Shown here: piece by piece, positions 46,400 to 54,701 of the stretch
Layout: each line of letters opens with the position of its first letter
Position numbering within the stretch: the first letter of the stretch is position 1
Assembly: GCF_014698145.1 (NCBI RefSeq)
Contig: NZ_JACJSM010000011.1
Location: forward strand, 1 to 64,000
Direction: 5' to 3'
From: Oscillatoria sp. FACHB-1406
GTDB taxonomy: Bacteria > Cyanobacteriota > Cyanobacteriia > Cyanobacteriales > Spirulinaceae
Length of the DNA stretch: 64,000 nt
The notes under the pieces: generated by a model
Databases searched by the model: none
What the model saw: the letters and a program-made list of their open reading frames with translations, nothing else
What the model was told of the DNA's origin: nothing
Program-made: the position numbers and the translations under genes

Positions 46400-47470
46400 A
46401 TGATTGCATTTCAAGGTCGCTCGAACAGGTTTCAATCCTTCCTCAACAACGAAACGTTCCTTTACATTCTCAAGCGAGTTTTGCAAGCGCTCTTGACATT
46501 GTTACTCGCCTCTGCATTGAGTTTTTTGATTATTCAACTTGCCCCCGGAGACTATCTCGATAATCTCAAACAAGACCCAAAAATTTCAAAAATTCGCCTT
46601 AAAGAATTAGCGCAACAATTCGGTTTAGACAATCAACCGCAGCAAGGTTTTACTGTTGAATGGTTAAAGTGGGTGGCGCGGGGATATTGGAAATGGCTGA
46701 AGCAGGTTGTTACGCGCGGCGATTTTGGCAATAGCTTCGTTTATTCTCGTTCCGTTGCCTCCCTGCTTGCAGAACGCATTCCCAATACTTTATTACTCGC
46801 CATTTCTTCGATTATTGTAACTTGGGCGATCGCGATTCCCCTTGGCATTATCGGCGCGGTGCAGCAAAATAAAATCAGCGATCGCATCCTGCGCGTCATC
46901 AGCTACATCGGACAAGGATTTCCCAGCTTCATCACCGCACTACTCCTGCTCATCATCGCCCAAAATCTCTCCCCCCTGTTCCCTATCGGCGGGATGACGA
47001 GTATCAATCACGAAAATCTCTCGCCTCTCGGCAAACTTCTCGACTTGCTGTGGCATATGATTCTACCCACCATTGCCCTCAGCATTACCAGTTTTGCCGG
47101 ATTGCAACGCCTGATGCGCGGCGAACTTCTCGATGTTCTGCGCCAAGATTATATCCAAACCGCCCGCGCTAAAGGATTGCCAGAAAATAAAGTTATTTAT
47201 GTTCACGCTTTACGCAATGCGATTAATCCCCTCGTCACCATTTTAGGCTTTGAATTTGCTAGCTTATTAGGCGGTTCATTCATTGCCGAATTCTTCTTCA
47301 ATTGGCCCGGTTTGGGGCGCTTAATTCTCGATGCCGTAAGACGACAGGACTTATATTTAGTTATGGGCAGTTTAATGATGGGTGCAGCCATGTTAATTAT
47401 CGGAAACTTGCTCGCCGATTTACTGCTTAAAGCCGTCGATCCTCGCATTAAGCTCGAAGATTTAAAATGA
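46400..47470 (+). CDS. ABC transporter permease, DppB/OppB type
   Basis: A 356-residue inner-membrane permease of the peptide/nickel (OppBC) importer family. Six transmembrane helices are evident (first LLTLLLASALSFLIIQLAPG; last LYLVMGSLMMGAAMLIIGNLL). The cytoplasmic EAA-type loop is YIQTARAKGLPENKVIYVHALRNAINPLV split near residue 250. ATG at 46400 chosen over TTG at 46394. No binding protein, second permease or ATPase is nearby, so its partners are encoded elsewhere, as is frequent in cyanobacteria. Confidence 0.92.
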   Translation: MIAFQGRSNRFQSFLNNETFLYILKRVLQALLTLLLASALSFLIIQLAPGDYLDNLKQDPKISKIRLKELAQQFGLDNQPQQGFTVEWLKWVARGYWKWLKQVVTRGDFGNSFVYSRSVASLLAERIPNTLLLAISSIIVTWAIAIPLGIIGAVQQNKISDRILRVISYIGQGFPSFITALLLLIIAQNLSPLFPIGGMTSINHENLSPLGKLLDLLWHMILPTIALSITSFAGLQRLMRGELLDVLRQDYIQTARAKGLPENKVIYVHALRNAINPLVTILGFEFASLLGGSFIAEFFFNWPGLGRLILDAVRRQDLYLVMGSLMMGAAMLIIGNLLADLLLKAVDPRIKLEDLK

Positions 47471-47506
47471 GGCAGCGTACTTTATTCCACTATTCCCTAG
47501 CTTAAA

Positions 47507-47797
47507 ATGTTTTCTCAAACGCACTACCTCATCCGCTCCAAAAAAGACGGTCAATACTTAGTTGCGCGCCCTCGTAGCGGCAGCCCCAACGAAGCCGGAT
47601 TCATACTCTTATTTAAAGAAGATTACGATGCCCTCAGCTATCTCAATCAACACGGTGCGGATGTTGCCGAGCGCTTCGGAGTCGAATCGATCGCAGGAAC
47701 TCAATTAAAAGGTTTGCTCCAACGTTGGGGATTTGAAGGAGTGGGCTTAGTCTCAGATCCCTTAATTCCGCAGATTCAGTTTTTGACCTTAAAATAA
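47507..47797 (+). CDS. Conserved hypothetical protein, 96 aa
   Basis: A small soluble protein starting MFSQTHYLIRSKKDGQYLVA, with FILLFKEDYDALSYLNQHG and a C-terminal QIQFLTLK. No membrane segment or known motif. It begins 36 bases downstream of the permease stop on the same strand and may be co-transcribed. I recognise it only as a protein type found in cyanobacteria, without known function. Confidence 0.7.
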   Translation: MFSQTHYLIRSKKDGQYLVARPRSGSPNEAGFILLFKEDYDALSYLNQHGADVAERFGVESIAGTQLKGLLQRWGFEGVGLVSDPLIPQIQFLTLK

Positions 47798-47815
47798 AGG
47801 CTTGCGATCGATTGG

Positions 47816-49843
47816 TTAATTCCGTACTGCGGCATGAGATTGCGGCAATGTTAACTGACGCTCGCGTACTCCCTTCATACTCGCAGTTGGCTCTTCCGGC
47901 TGTAAAAATAAACTGCGCAACGCTCTGGCTGCAAACCTTTGAGCCAAACCACCCGCAATTTTTTGACCGAGTTTCTGCGTTTCTGGTTTGACTAAAAGTT
48001 CGGGAATTAAAGGCAAAAGATGCGAAACATCAAATCCCGGTGTCTCCTGCAAAATTTGCACGATATTTTGAATATGAACTATACTTTGCGTGCCGTTTTG
48101 AATGGTTGCAGGCGTTTTTTCGACCGGCATTCCCACTTGTTCGCGCAACATTGAGGTGACATTCGTAAACGCCTGTTGCCCCATCATATCGATCCCTTTA
48201 ACTAGCTCATCAGCCAGTTTTTCGCGAATAAAATCGCCCCGTTCGGAGAACAGAAACTCGATCGCCTGATGCAAGACTTTATCGATATCATAATCCTGGC
48301 TATCGCGAGCATTCCGCAGTAAATTTTCGAGACGATTCCAACGGAAGCTTCCTTCTTTAAACAGTAAATCGCGCAAAGAGGAGCGTAACTCTTCTGAGGG
48401 ATCGGTTAACAAGCGTTTCGCAACGTAAGGATAAGCCTTACTCAATACCTTAAAATTGGGATCGACTCCGATCGCGATTCCTTCCAACGTTACCAACGAG
48501 CGAATAATCAGCGCATAATAAGCGGGAACGCGAAACGGAAATTCGTACATCATCTCCGACATCTGATCGGTGATGCTCTTAAAATTTAACTCGGCAACGC
48601 TCGCACCCAAAGCATTCCCAAAAACCTTAGAAACTGCGGGAATAATCGGCGTTAAATCCGTATCCGGCGTAAGAAATTCAAGCTTGACATAATCCTCCGC
48701 TAATGCTTCAAAATCGCGATTGACTAAATGTACGACTGCTTCAATTAACCCATAGCGTTGGTAGGGTTTAATGCAACTCATCATGCCAAAATCTAAGTAA
48801 GCCAGCTTACCATCGGGCGTAGCGAGAAGGTTGCCGGGATGCGGATCTGCGTGGAAAAAACCGTGTTCGAGGAGTTGCCGCAGCGAACATTCTACCCCCA
48901 CTTCAATTAAGTGCGTCGCGCTAATTCCTTGCGCTTGAACTTCGGCAATATTGGTTAATTTAGTGCCAACAATCCATTCCATTGTGAGTACGCGCCGCGC
49001 CGTATAATCCCAGTAAATGCGAGGAATATAAATTTCGGGCAGATAGCCGTAAAGTTCTGCAAAAAGTTCGGCATTGCGCCCTTCTTTTACATAGTCCATC
49101 TCGTCGAAAATGCGTTCGGCAAATTCATCGGCAATCGCAACCAAATCGCTACGCACTCGTTTGACATTCTTTTGCACCCATCCGGCTAAACTGCGAAGGA
49201 TATAAACATCAAGACTGATATCGCCAATTAAATCTGGACGCTGCACTTTAACAGCGACGGTTTCCCCAGTTTTCAGCTTGCCTTTGTACACCTGTCCGAG
49301 GGAGGCTGCCGCAACGGGATTCGGACTCAATTCTGCATAGAAATATTCCGGCGGATAGCCGAGTTCTTCTTCAATGAAGCGATAGGCAACTTCATTGGGG
49401 AAGGGGGGAAGTTGATCTTGGAGATAAGCGAGTTCTTCGAGATAAGTCGCCGGTACGAGATCGGGACGAGTCGAGAGCGCTTGCCCGATTTTAATATAAG
49501 TCGGCCCTAATCGAGTCAAGAGTTGCCGCAGTTGAACCGCTCGCTGGCGCTGATTTTCTTCAACTTTACCGCGCGTTTTATCCCACCATAAACCCCAACA
49601 AAAGGAGAGGATTGCACCCAGCGTTTTAAAGAGTCTGCCGATAACTAAGCTGGGACGCTTGCGGTAGTAAAGCGCGATCGCGTCTGGGTCGTAATGTCCG
49701 ATTTCCGTTTCCAGGGTAGCACGATTGATATCGGTATTCGCCGCTTTTGGCGGTCTGGTAGGATACGCGGGGCTGCTGTCAACAATTTCGGCATCGACAA
49801 TGCTAGGAGCATCAACCGTTGAGGAGGGCAAGGAATCGGGCAT
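47816..49843 (-). CDS. ABC1/UbiB (AarF) family atypical kinase
   Basis: A 675-residue protein-kinase-like ATPase. KIGQALSTRPDLVP contains the family KxGQ motif; AAASLGQVYKG is the Ala-rich loop replacing the glycine loop; AVKVQRP holds the ATP-binding Lys; HADPHPGNLL and LDFGMM are the catalytic and metal loops. Members in cyanobacteria and plastids (ABC1K) regulate quinone and tocopherol metabolism at membranes. The N-terminal 50 residues are disordered and the C-terminal 200 residues are helical. Single gene, convergent with 47507. Confidence 0.93.
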   Translation of the reverse strand: MPDSLPSSTVDAPSIVDAEIVDSSPAYPTRPPKAANTDINRATLETEIGHYDPDAIALYYRKRPSLVIGRLFKTLGAILSFCWGLWWDKTRGKVEENQRQRAVQLRQLLTRLGPTYIKIGQALSTRPDLVPATYLEELAYLQDQLPPFPNEVAYRFIEEELGYPPEYFYAELSPNPVAAASLGQVYKGKLKTGETVAVKVQRPDLIGDISLDVYILRSLAGWVQKNVKRVRSDLVAIADEFAERIFDEMDYVKEGRNAELFAELYGYLPEIYIPRIYWDYTARRVLTMEWIVGTKLTNIAEVQAQGISATHLIEVGVECSLRQLLEHGFFHADPHPGNLLATPDGKLAYLDFGMMSCIKPYQRYGLIEAVVHLVNRDFEALAEDYVKLEFLTPDTDLTPIIPAVSKVFGNALGASVAELNFKSITDQMSEMMYEFPFRVPAYYALIIRSLVTLEGIAIGVDPNFKVLSKAYPYVAKRLLTDPSEELRSSLRDLLFKEGSFRWNRLENLLRNARDSQDYDIDKVLHQAIEFLFSERGDFIREKLADELVKGIDMMGQQAFTNVTSMLREQVGMPVEKTPATIQNGTQSIVHIQNIVQILQETPGFDVSHLLPLIPELLVKPETQKLGQKIAGGLAQRFAARALRSLFLQPEEPTASMKGVRERQLTLPQSHAAVRN

Positions 49844-50071
49844 AGGGCGAGGGCGCGTAAAAATTGAAAAGGTTTTAACTTATTCAGGGTGAGAATTTCT
49901 ACTCCTCCCTTCGTTAAACTATTGTAACAATCGCTGCCGATTCGTTTGCTCTATCCCCGGAGGAATTCGCGGTGAGATATGTACAATCAAAAAGTCAAAC
50001 TTACAATTCTTTCCCGGAGCGGATTTCAGCCATTCTGAAAGGGATCTATAATTTCCGTTTTGCTGTAGTCG

Positions 50072-50974
50072 ATGAATTTCGTTATGAATAATTCACGTTC
50101 TGTCCTATCCGCGCGCTCGTACCTCAGCCCGATAAATCTCTTAAGTCTAGGCATTCTTTTATTAATGAGTAGCGCTATTCCCGTTCGCGGGCAAGATTCC
50201 TCAACTTGTCCCTCGCCGGTGCTATCGCGCCTGCAACGCCATCGCGTCGTCTCTGGCGAAACCCTGGACGCGATCGCGCGACAATACAATCTTATCCCCG
50301 AAACGCTGACTCGCTTCAACCCCAATCTAGGGCGCGGTAGTCTTCCCGTCGGTCGCGAAGTTATCGTTCCGCCCATGAACGGAATGCGCGTTCAAGCACC
50401 GCGAGGTTCGACTTGGAAGGACTTAGCAGCAGCTTACGGGGTGCGGGCGGATATTTTATTCGAGCTTAACGGTTGTACCGAAAAACCTAACGTCGTCTTT
50501 ATCCCCGGGATTAACTGGTCGTCTTCGGGCGGAAGCTCGAGAGGGCGCGATTATTTGGGACTGGCGGGCTATCCCCTGGCAAATCGGGCAACCATCGGCT
50601 TTAGCTACGGTTGGCAAACCGATGCAGCAACCGAAGTGCGGCGGTTTCACAGTGGTATCGACCTTTTAGCAGAATTAGGAACCTCCGTACTTGCTGCGGA
50701 TACCGGAACGGTTGCTTTTGCCGGACAACAGGGCAATTACGGCAATTTAGTCATTATTTCTCATGCGGGTAATCTCCAAACTCGTTACGCGCATTTGGAG
50801 CAAGTAACCGTGGAAGTCGGGCAGCAAGTCCGCGCCGGTCAAACGATTGGGACAGTGGGAACGACGGGACAGCCGGATATTGCCTCGCCCCATCTCCATT
50901 TTGAAGTGCGCCAGCAATCGTCTGCGGGTTGGGTAGCGCGAGATCCGGAAGTGTATCTCAAAGAGGAATTGTAA
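50072..50974 (+). CDS. LysM and M23 (LytM) peptidase
   Basis: A 300-residue exported cell-wall hydrolase or LytM-type activator. A signal segment at 20-40 ends PVRGQ. A LysM domain at about 56-102 (HRVVSGETLDAIARQYNL) binds peptidoglycan, and a second, weaker LysM-like segment follows at 107-150. The M23 domain at about 185-300 has zinc ligands in HSGIDLL and HLHFE, plus TRYAHLEQ; all appear intact. A 70-base piece of this gene (50527-50596) is repeated at 55965-56034 beyond the accessory island. Confidence 0.93.
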   Translation: MNFVMNNSRSVLSARSYLSPINLLSLGILLLMSSAIPVRGQDSSTCPSPVLSRLQRHRVVSGETLDAIARQYNLIPETLTRFNPNLGRGSLPVGREVIVPPMNGMRVQAPRGSTWKDLAAAYGVRADILFELNGCTEKPNVVFIPGINWSSSGGSSRGRDYLGLAGYPLANRATIGFSYGWQTDAATEVRRFHSGIDLLAELGTSVLAADTGTVAFAGQQGNYGNLVIISHAGNLQTRYAHLEQVTVEVGQQVRAGQTIGTVGTTGQPDIASPHLHFEVRQQSSAGWVARDPEVYLKEEL

Positions 50975-51011
50975 AAGAGCTTGTTAATAACTTTCTATTG
51001 ACTAAGATAAT

Positions 51012-51037
51012 GGTGCGTTACGCTTCGCTAACGCACC
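51012..51037. repeat. GGTGCGTTA palindrome
   Basis: GGTGCGTTA and TAACGCACC flank CGCTTCGC, a perfect nine-pair hairpin 38 bases after the M23 stop. This GGTGCGTTACGCTTCGC sequence is a widespread cyanobacterial intergenic repeat and may serve as a terminator. It marks the end of the conserved left flank of the island. Confidence 0.75.
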
Positions 51038-51111
51038 CTACTTTTGATTCTATGCAGTTTGACATCAATTTGACGTAATCCTGTCCCATAAAGCAATTTA
51101 ATGATTAATTG

Positions 51112-51309
51112 ATGAACTCCCGATCGATGATTAATAATCGCTACGATAGAGCTTATTGGGAAAAGTTTTCAAGCACCGATTTGTCTCACTTGAGACGAGT
51201 AGAATTTAGATACAAAAGCACTATTTTTCTTGCTAAAGCCTTCTCAGAGAAGACTCAGGGTGTGAAACACGAAATATTATATGTTGTGGTGCGGAATGTG
51301 GGTTTCTAG
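51112..51309 (+). CDS. Possible small ORF, 65 aa
   Basis: A 65-codon frame from ATG at 51112 (MNSRSMINNRYDRAYWEKFS). No domain or membrane segment, no clear ribosome-binding site, and no similarity I recognise. It lies at the left edge of the accessory island, so it may be a remnant. Reported only as a possibility. Confidence 0.2.
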   Translation: MNSRSMINNRYDRAYWEKFSSTDLSHLRRVEFRYKSTIFLAKAFSEKTQGVKHEILYVVVRNVGF

Positions 51310-51342
51310 ATCGAAAGCTGAAACAGCTTCCCACTAGCCCGT

Positions 51343-51807
51343 CTAAATTTTTAGCAAAGCATCTTGAAAAAGACTTATGTTATTACATATATATTGTTTT
51401 GCATATTGAATCACACTTAAGTTCTCTTGGGCACCAGCTTTTTCTAAATCAATCCAATATGATTGGAGTTCATGTTCATCAAAAAAGGCATACTCAGTGA
51501 TATCAACTTCTTCTAAAGCTCCAGTCAATTCAAATTCTACACTTTGCCATATATCAACAACTTCTTCTAAATAACCGTCAGTATGCGAGCCTCGAGCGTC
51601 TAAACAGATAAACTCCTTATTTGCTTCACTATAGACTTTTGCTATACAATGAATGCAAACTTGCTCAACGTCTCCATGATTTATTCGAGTACCCACAGCA
51701 GCAACCAGATATAACTCAGAAAGAATCCGGCTATTCTTTAGCAACTGACACATGGCATATGCAAAATTAAAGCATTGTCCATTCATGAAGTTGTTTTTTG
51801 TTTGCAT
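51343..51807 (-). CDS. Hypothetical protein with Cys/His/Asp arrangement
   Basis: A 154-residue protein (ATG at 51807; a GTG at 51816 is possible). An N-terminal GQCFNFAYAMCQLL segment places Cys12 at the head of a helix, His53 lies in CIHCIAKV, and Asp70 in CLDARGSH. That Cys...His...Asp order is the layout of papain- or transglutaminase-like enzymes, but I cannot confirm the fold. It follows the restriction endonuclease gene by 20 bases on the same strand, so it is probably part of that operon. Alternatives are an accessory or immunity protein. Confidence 0.55.
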   Translation of the reverse strand: MQTKNNFMNGQCFNFAYAMCQLLKNSRILSELYLVAAVGTRINHGDVEQVCIHCIAKVYSEANKEFICLDARGSHTDGYLEEVVDIWQSVEFELTGALEEVDITEYAFFDEHELQSYWIDLEKAGAQENLSVIQYAKQYICNNISLFQDALLKI

Positions 51808-51827
51808 TTGAATCACAAAAAATAATC

Positions 51828-52661
51828 TTAAAAGCCAAAAGCTAGAGCATCGAGCATATATTTGCTCTTCTCATAACCAACTTCTTGGTATATCTCTAGA
51901 AGTTCTGCATAGGCAGTTTCTCCACCCACTATTTCCCAAAATTCATGCCCAATAACTACAGCGTCTTCAAAAGGGGTATATTGCTTTGCTACAGACCATT
52001 TATAATCTACTCGATTAGCTCCATATGGGTTATAAGCCATTGCATAGTAAGTTCTTGAAGGTTGCTTATTGACAGACAATAAATGAAATCTTAATAATCT
52101 TTCAAACACTTCTAAACACTGTCCTTTATTTGGCTTAGATCCTTTAATTTCAAAAAAAATATGCTCCCCTTCGTGAGATAAAATATATAAGTCTACTTTG
52201 GCTATTCTTGGAACTAAGTCAGTCAACTTCTGAGATTGGAGAACACTGTATATCATTTTTTCAAATGATGGTTTCATCTCATGAATATAAGCTGACTGTT
52301 CAAATCTTGAAACTTGATGATTAATTTCATGAATTGCAGCTAAACTAACATTATCTTTAAGTTCATAACTACGGTGTGCTTCTTTGTGATGATCGGCAGC
52401 AATTAACCTTGCGCACTCTTCATATGTTGTCCCTAAGCCACTGCTAAAGCCACGCTCAAACTCATTAATTCTTAAGAGTTCAGGTGAAAATATAGCTGCA
52501 TGAAAAGGTTTTAATTGCCCTTTTGTAGATGTTTGTGACAAGTATTGAGATGGAGGAATCCTAGGAATACCTCTATTTCTGTAACTATTGACTAGGTTGT
52601 CTATAAATACTTCCAAATATGCCTTTATTTTTGTGCGTGTTATTGATCTAATTGCCGTCAT
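51828..52661 (-). CDS. TdeIII-family type II restriction endonuclease
   Basis: A 277-residue protein resembling the TdeIII family, whose known members cut at GGNCC (family knowledge). A PD-(D/E)XK core is visible: Asp157 in IAKVDLYILSHEGEH and Glu171-x-Lys173 in IFFEIKGSKPNKGQ. The opening TRTKIKAYLEVFIDNLVNSYR and the FERLLRF helix fit. Its start lies 28 bases after the stop of the methyltransferase gene on the same strand, forming an R-M operon. The gene is AT-rich compared with the chromosome and carries no HIP1 site. It looks intact, although the partner methyltransferase is not. Confidence 0.75.
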   Translation of the reverse strand: MTAIRSITRTKIKAYLEVFIDNLVNSYRNRGIPRIPPSQYLSQTSTKGQLKPFHAAIFSPELLRINEFERGFSSGLGTTYEECARLIAADHHKEAHRSYELKDNVSLAAIHEINHQVSRFEQSAYIHEMKPSFEKMIYSVLQSQKLTDLVPRIAKVDLYILSHEGEHIFFEIKGSKPNKGQCLEVFERLLRFHLLSVNKQPSRTYYAMAYNPYGANRVDYKWSVAKQYTPFEDAVVIGHEFWEIVGGETAYAELLEIYQEVGYEKSKYMLDALAFGF

Positions 52662-52689
52662 ATGTAAATAATTTGGTTCTTTATTAATT

Positions 52690-53484
52690 CTAATTACAAA
52701 TCATGAAAAATCTTTCACGTTGTTGCAGCGGCCCAAAATTAGCAGCATTGTACAGGTTAAAGGAGATGCCATACCCAGCCTTCCTGAGCCGTTGAGTGAT
52801 AAAAAGCAAGGCACCGCCTCTTTGTTCATCCTGAGACAAGGGTGGGAAATTTTTTCCTCGCATTTCGTGAGGTCTATGCTTCAACGGAGCAGATAATAAT
52901 CCTCGAACATTTTCAATGACTGCAAATCTCGGTTTAAGCTCAGTAATTAAATCGATAAATGTCAAGAAGACATTGCCTCGTTCATCATTAAATCCTTGGC
53001 GCTTTCCCGCACTGCTAAAGGCTTGGCACGGCGGTCCGCCAACGATGACATCAATCTCATCAGTTGAACTCAGTCCTGCTTTTGCTCGAATTTCTGTGGC
53101 TGAGTAATCCCGAATATCCCCAATCAATGCCATATCTGGTCGATTGATCTCAATTGTTTTTCGAGCGGCTGCATCAATTTCACAAGCAAGTAGTATTTGG
53201 ATGCCTTCTTTTTCTAGCCCCAAGTCCAGACCCATGCAACCAGAAAAAAAGCTCAAAGCTTTTAGTTTAGGTTTGCTAAACGAGCGTCGCCCACGATCGG
53301 GGATTTTTAAGCTTATATCCTCTCCTTTGACACGGTAGCTCCGAACAGACTCTGATGCTACAATCCACCGACTACTAATCTTTTCCCCGCTGATTTCGCC
53401 ATACCGGAGTAGCTGACGTACATATTGCTCAGAGCAGTTTAAGATTTCAGAGGTTTCTTTTACAGAGAGGTATTGAGTACCCAT
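52690..53484 (-). CDS. Cytosine-5 DNA methyltransferase lacking TRD and motifs IX-X
   Basis: 264 residues from the ATG at 53484. Residues 5-50 (YLSVKETSEILNCSEQYVRQ...) form an excisionase/MerR-type helix-turn-helix. The catalytic part follows: motif I SFFSGCMGLDLG (79-89), motif IV GGPPCQAFS with Cys153, motif VI FAVIENVRG (187-195) and motif VIII QQRERFF (254-260). The frame then stops (MICN-stop). The target-recognition domain and motifs IX and X, normally 100-170 more residues, are absent. Only 28 bases remain before the endonuclease, so they are not hidden in another frame. Either a truncation or the alpha part of a split enzyme such as AquI; no beta-like gene is nearby. Confidence 0.85.
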   Translation of the reverse strand: MGTQYLSVKETSEILNCSEQYVRQLLRYGEISGEKISSRWIVASESVRSYRVKGEDISLKIPDRGRRSFSKPKLKALSFFSGCMGLDLGLEKEGIQILLACEIDAAARKTIEINRPDMALIGDIRDYSATEIRAKAGLSSTDEIDVIVGGPPCQAFSSAGKRQGFNDERGNVFLTFIDLITELKPRFAVIENVRGLLSAPLKHRPHEMRGKNFPPLSQDEQRGGALLFITQRLRKAGYGISFNLYNAANFGPLQQRERFFMICN

Positions 53485-53579
53485 ACTTTCGGGCGCGAAA
53501 CTAAAACTAAGTACCCATGCTACTGTCAAAGCAGTATGCTTGCAAGTATTGCGAACAAATGTTCTTGTCTCAGCGTTTT

Positions 53580-53639
53580 GCCTAAAGTTAGCGTCAGCCG
53601 TCGAACACTGCGTTGGTGCTGACGGTACAGTAGTTGGGC
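53580..53639 (+). other. attC-like site 1 (left of the RelA/SpoT gene)
   Basis: GCCTAAA (53580-53586) stands for R'' (consensus RYYYAAC, one mismatch), GTTGGGC (53633-53639) fits R' (GTTRRRY) exactly. Inside, CGTCAGC (53592-53598) pairs with GCTGACG (53618-53624) as L''/L', with unpaired spacers between R and L boxes and a variable loop. Total 60 bases, the classic 59-base-element size. It lies between the start of the methyltransferase gene and the RelA/SpoT gene. Confidence 0.55.
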
Positions 53640-53671
53640 TGCAAAGTAAAATATAATCTTTTAGATTTGAT

Positions 53672-54595
53672 ATGAACAGAATTGAATTTTTGCGCTTTCG
53701 CCGATCTTATGATCGAGTATTACGCCAGGTTCTATTAGACCTTGAATTTTTTATCGAAGATCTAGTTGGAATTAGTGTTTATGCGGTCACACATCGGTTA
53801 AAGACTTTTGAAAGCGCTCTTGAAAAATCAAAGAGGCTCAAGCTGAAAATTGATGAAATGCAAGACATCGCTGGCATTAGGATTGTTGTAGCAACTTCAG
53901 ATGAAGTAGAAGTTCTTGCTCGCTTTTTCTCTAGAAAGGCTGATTCAAAAGACCTCACTATCAAATCAGATAAAGTAATTGCTAAAAAAGATGGGTATCG
54001 GGCAAGGCATTTAATCTTAGAGTTCTCAGGGCATTATTCGAGGTCGATGTACCCAGCTTTTGTAGAGGTTCAAATTCTTACTCTTCTGCAAAGTACTTTC
54101 AACTATATTTCAAGAGCTTGGATATATAAAGCCGATCGTGCATTAACGGAGGAGTGGTACTCAAGTTTCCAAAAAATGTCTAGCGATTTGGCGGAAATCG
54201 ATCAAAGAATTGCTCATTTACAAAAACAAGTTGTTGAGTCTTCTGTATCTTCAGCGCCAAACGATCCTCTCACTCCTTTTTCTTACCAGCAAATCGTTAC
54301 TGAGATTTTCGGAGAGACTATTCAAATAAATGATGCAGTAGATGTTGTACAAATGTTGATTGATGTTGGGTGCGACACGAACGGGAAGTTGCAGAATTTC
54401 TTTAGGAGAGATGACATCCTAAACTTGCGTGAACAGATTACTATGATAGATTCAGAAGCTGGACAAGCTTTTGCAAAGCTTATAGTTGGTATGCCAATTA
54501 ATAGCTTTTATGTAATGTTTGGTCTTCGATTTGATTCGACCAAAGAATTGATTCAAATGTTTAATCAGGTGAAGCCGAAGGATGAAAACTCTTAA
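53672..54595 (+). CDS. RelA/SpoT-domain nucleotidyltransferase (small alarmone-synthetase-like)
   Basis: A 307-residue protein. Residues of about 30-160 are a RelA/SpoT synthetase domain: HRLKTFESALEKSKR, Asp65 in DIAGIRIVV, the G-loop KKDGYRARHLIL with Tyr109 and His113, and Glu132/Gln134 in VEVQILTLLQ. No HD hydrolase, TGS or ACT domain is present. Related stand-alone synthetases make (p)ppGpp or toxic analogues, or modify tRNA, and some are phage-defence toxins. Residues 175-307 are a helical C-terminal part I do not recognise. A TATAAT box is at 53652-53657. The gene sits between two attC-like sites as a cassette would. Confidence 0.8.
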   Translation: MNRIEFLRFRRSYDRVLRQVLLDLEFFIEDLVGISVYAVTHRLKTFESALEKSKRLKLKIDEMQDIAGIRIVVATSDEVEVLARFFSRKADSKDLTIKSDKVIAKKDGYRARHLILEFSGHYSRSMYPAFVEVQILTLLQSTFNYISRAWIYKADRALTEEWYSSFQKMSSDLAEIDQRIAHLQKQVVESSVSSAPNDPLTPFSYQQIVTEIFGETIQINDAVDVVQMLIDVGCDTNGKLQNFFRRDDILNLREQITMIDSEAGQAFAKLIVGMPINSFYVMFGLRFDSTKELIQMFNQVKPKDENS

Positions 54596-54611
54596 TAATA
54601 ATGCTAATACA

Positions 54612-54701
54612 GCCTAACAACGCCCATGTACACCGACCGCCGAGAGTTGATCGGTTGTGAAGCATAAGGTTATCTGCGGCGGGTGATGGGCAACGTTACA
54701 A
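54612..54701 (+). other. attC-like site 2 (right of the RelA/SpoT gene)
   Basis: R'' GCCTAAC (54612-54618) matches RYYYAAC exactly and its TAAC pairs with GTTA (54695-54698). An unpaired AAC/AAC spacer follows on each side. GCCCAT (54622-54627) then pairs with ATGGGC (54686-54691), CACC with GGTG, and CGCCG with CGGCG, leaving bases GTA and GAC extrahelical on the left arm only. Boxes, central spacer and extrahelical bases are the architecture of integron attC sites. R' beyond GTT is degenerate. It begins 17 bases after the RelA/SpoT stop. Confidence 0.6.

Noticed and set aside
53580-54701. Reading the two structures as terminators only
   Set aside because: Neither has a T-run, and both have paired R and L boxes with unpaired spacers, which a terminator does not need.
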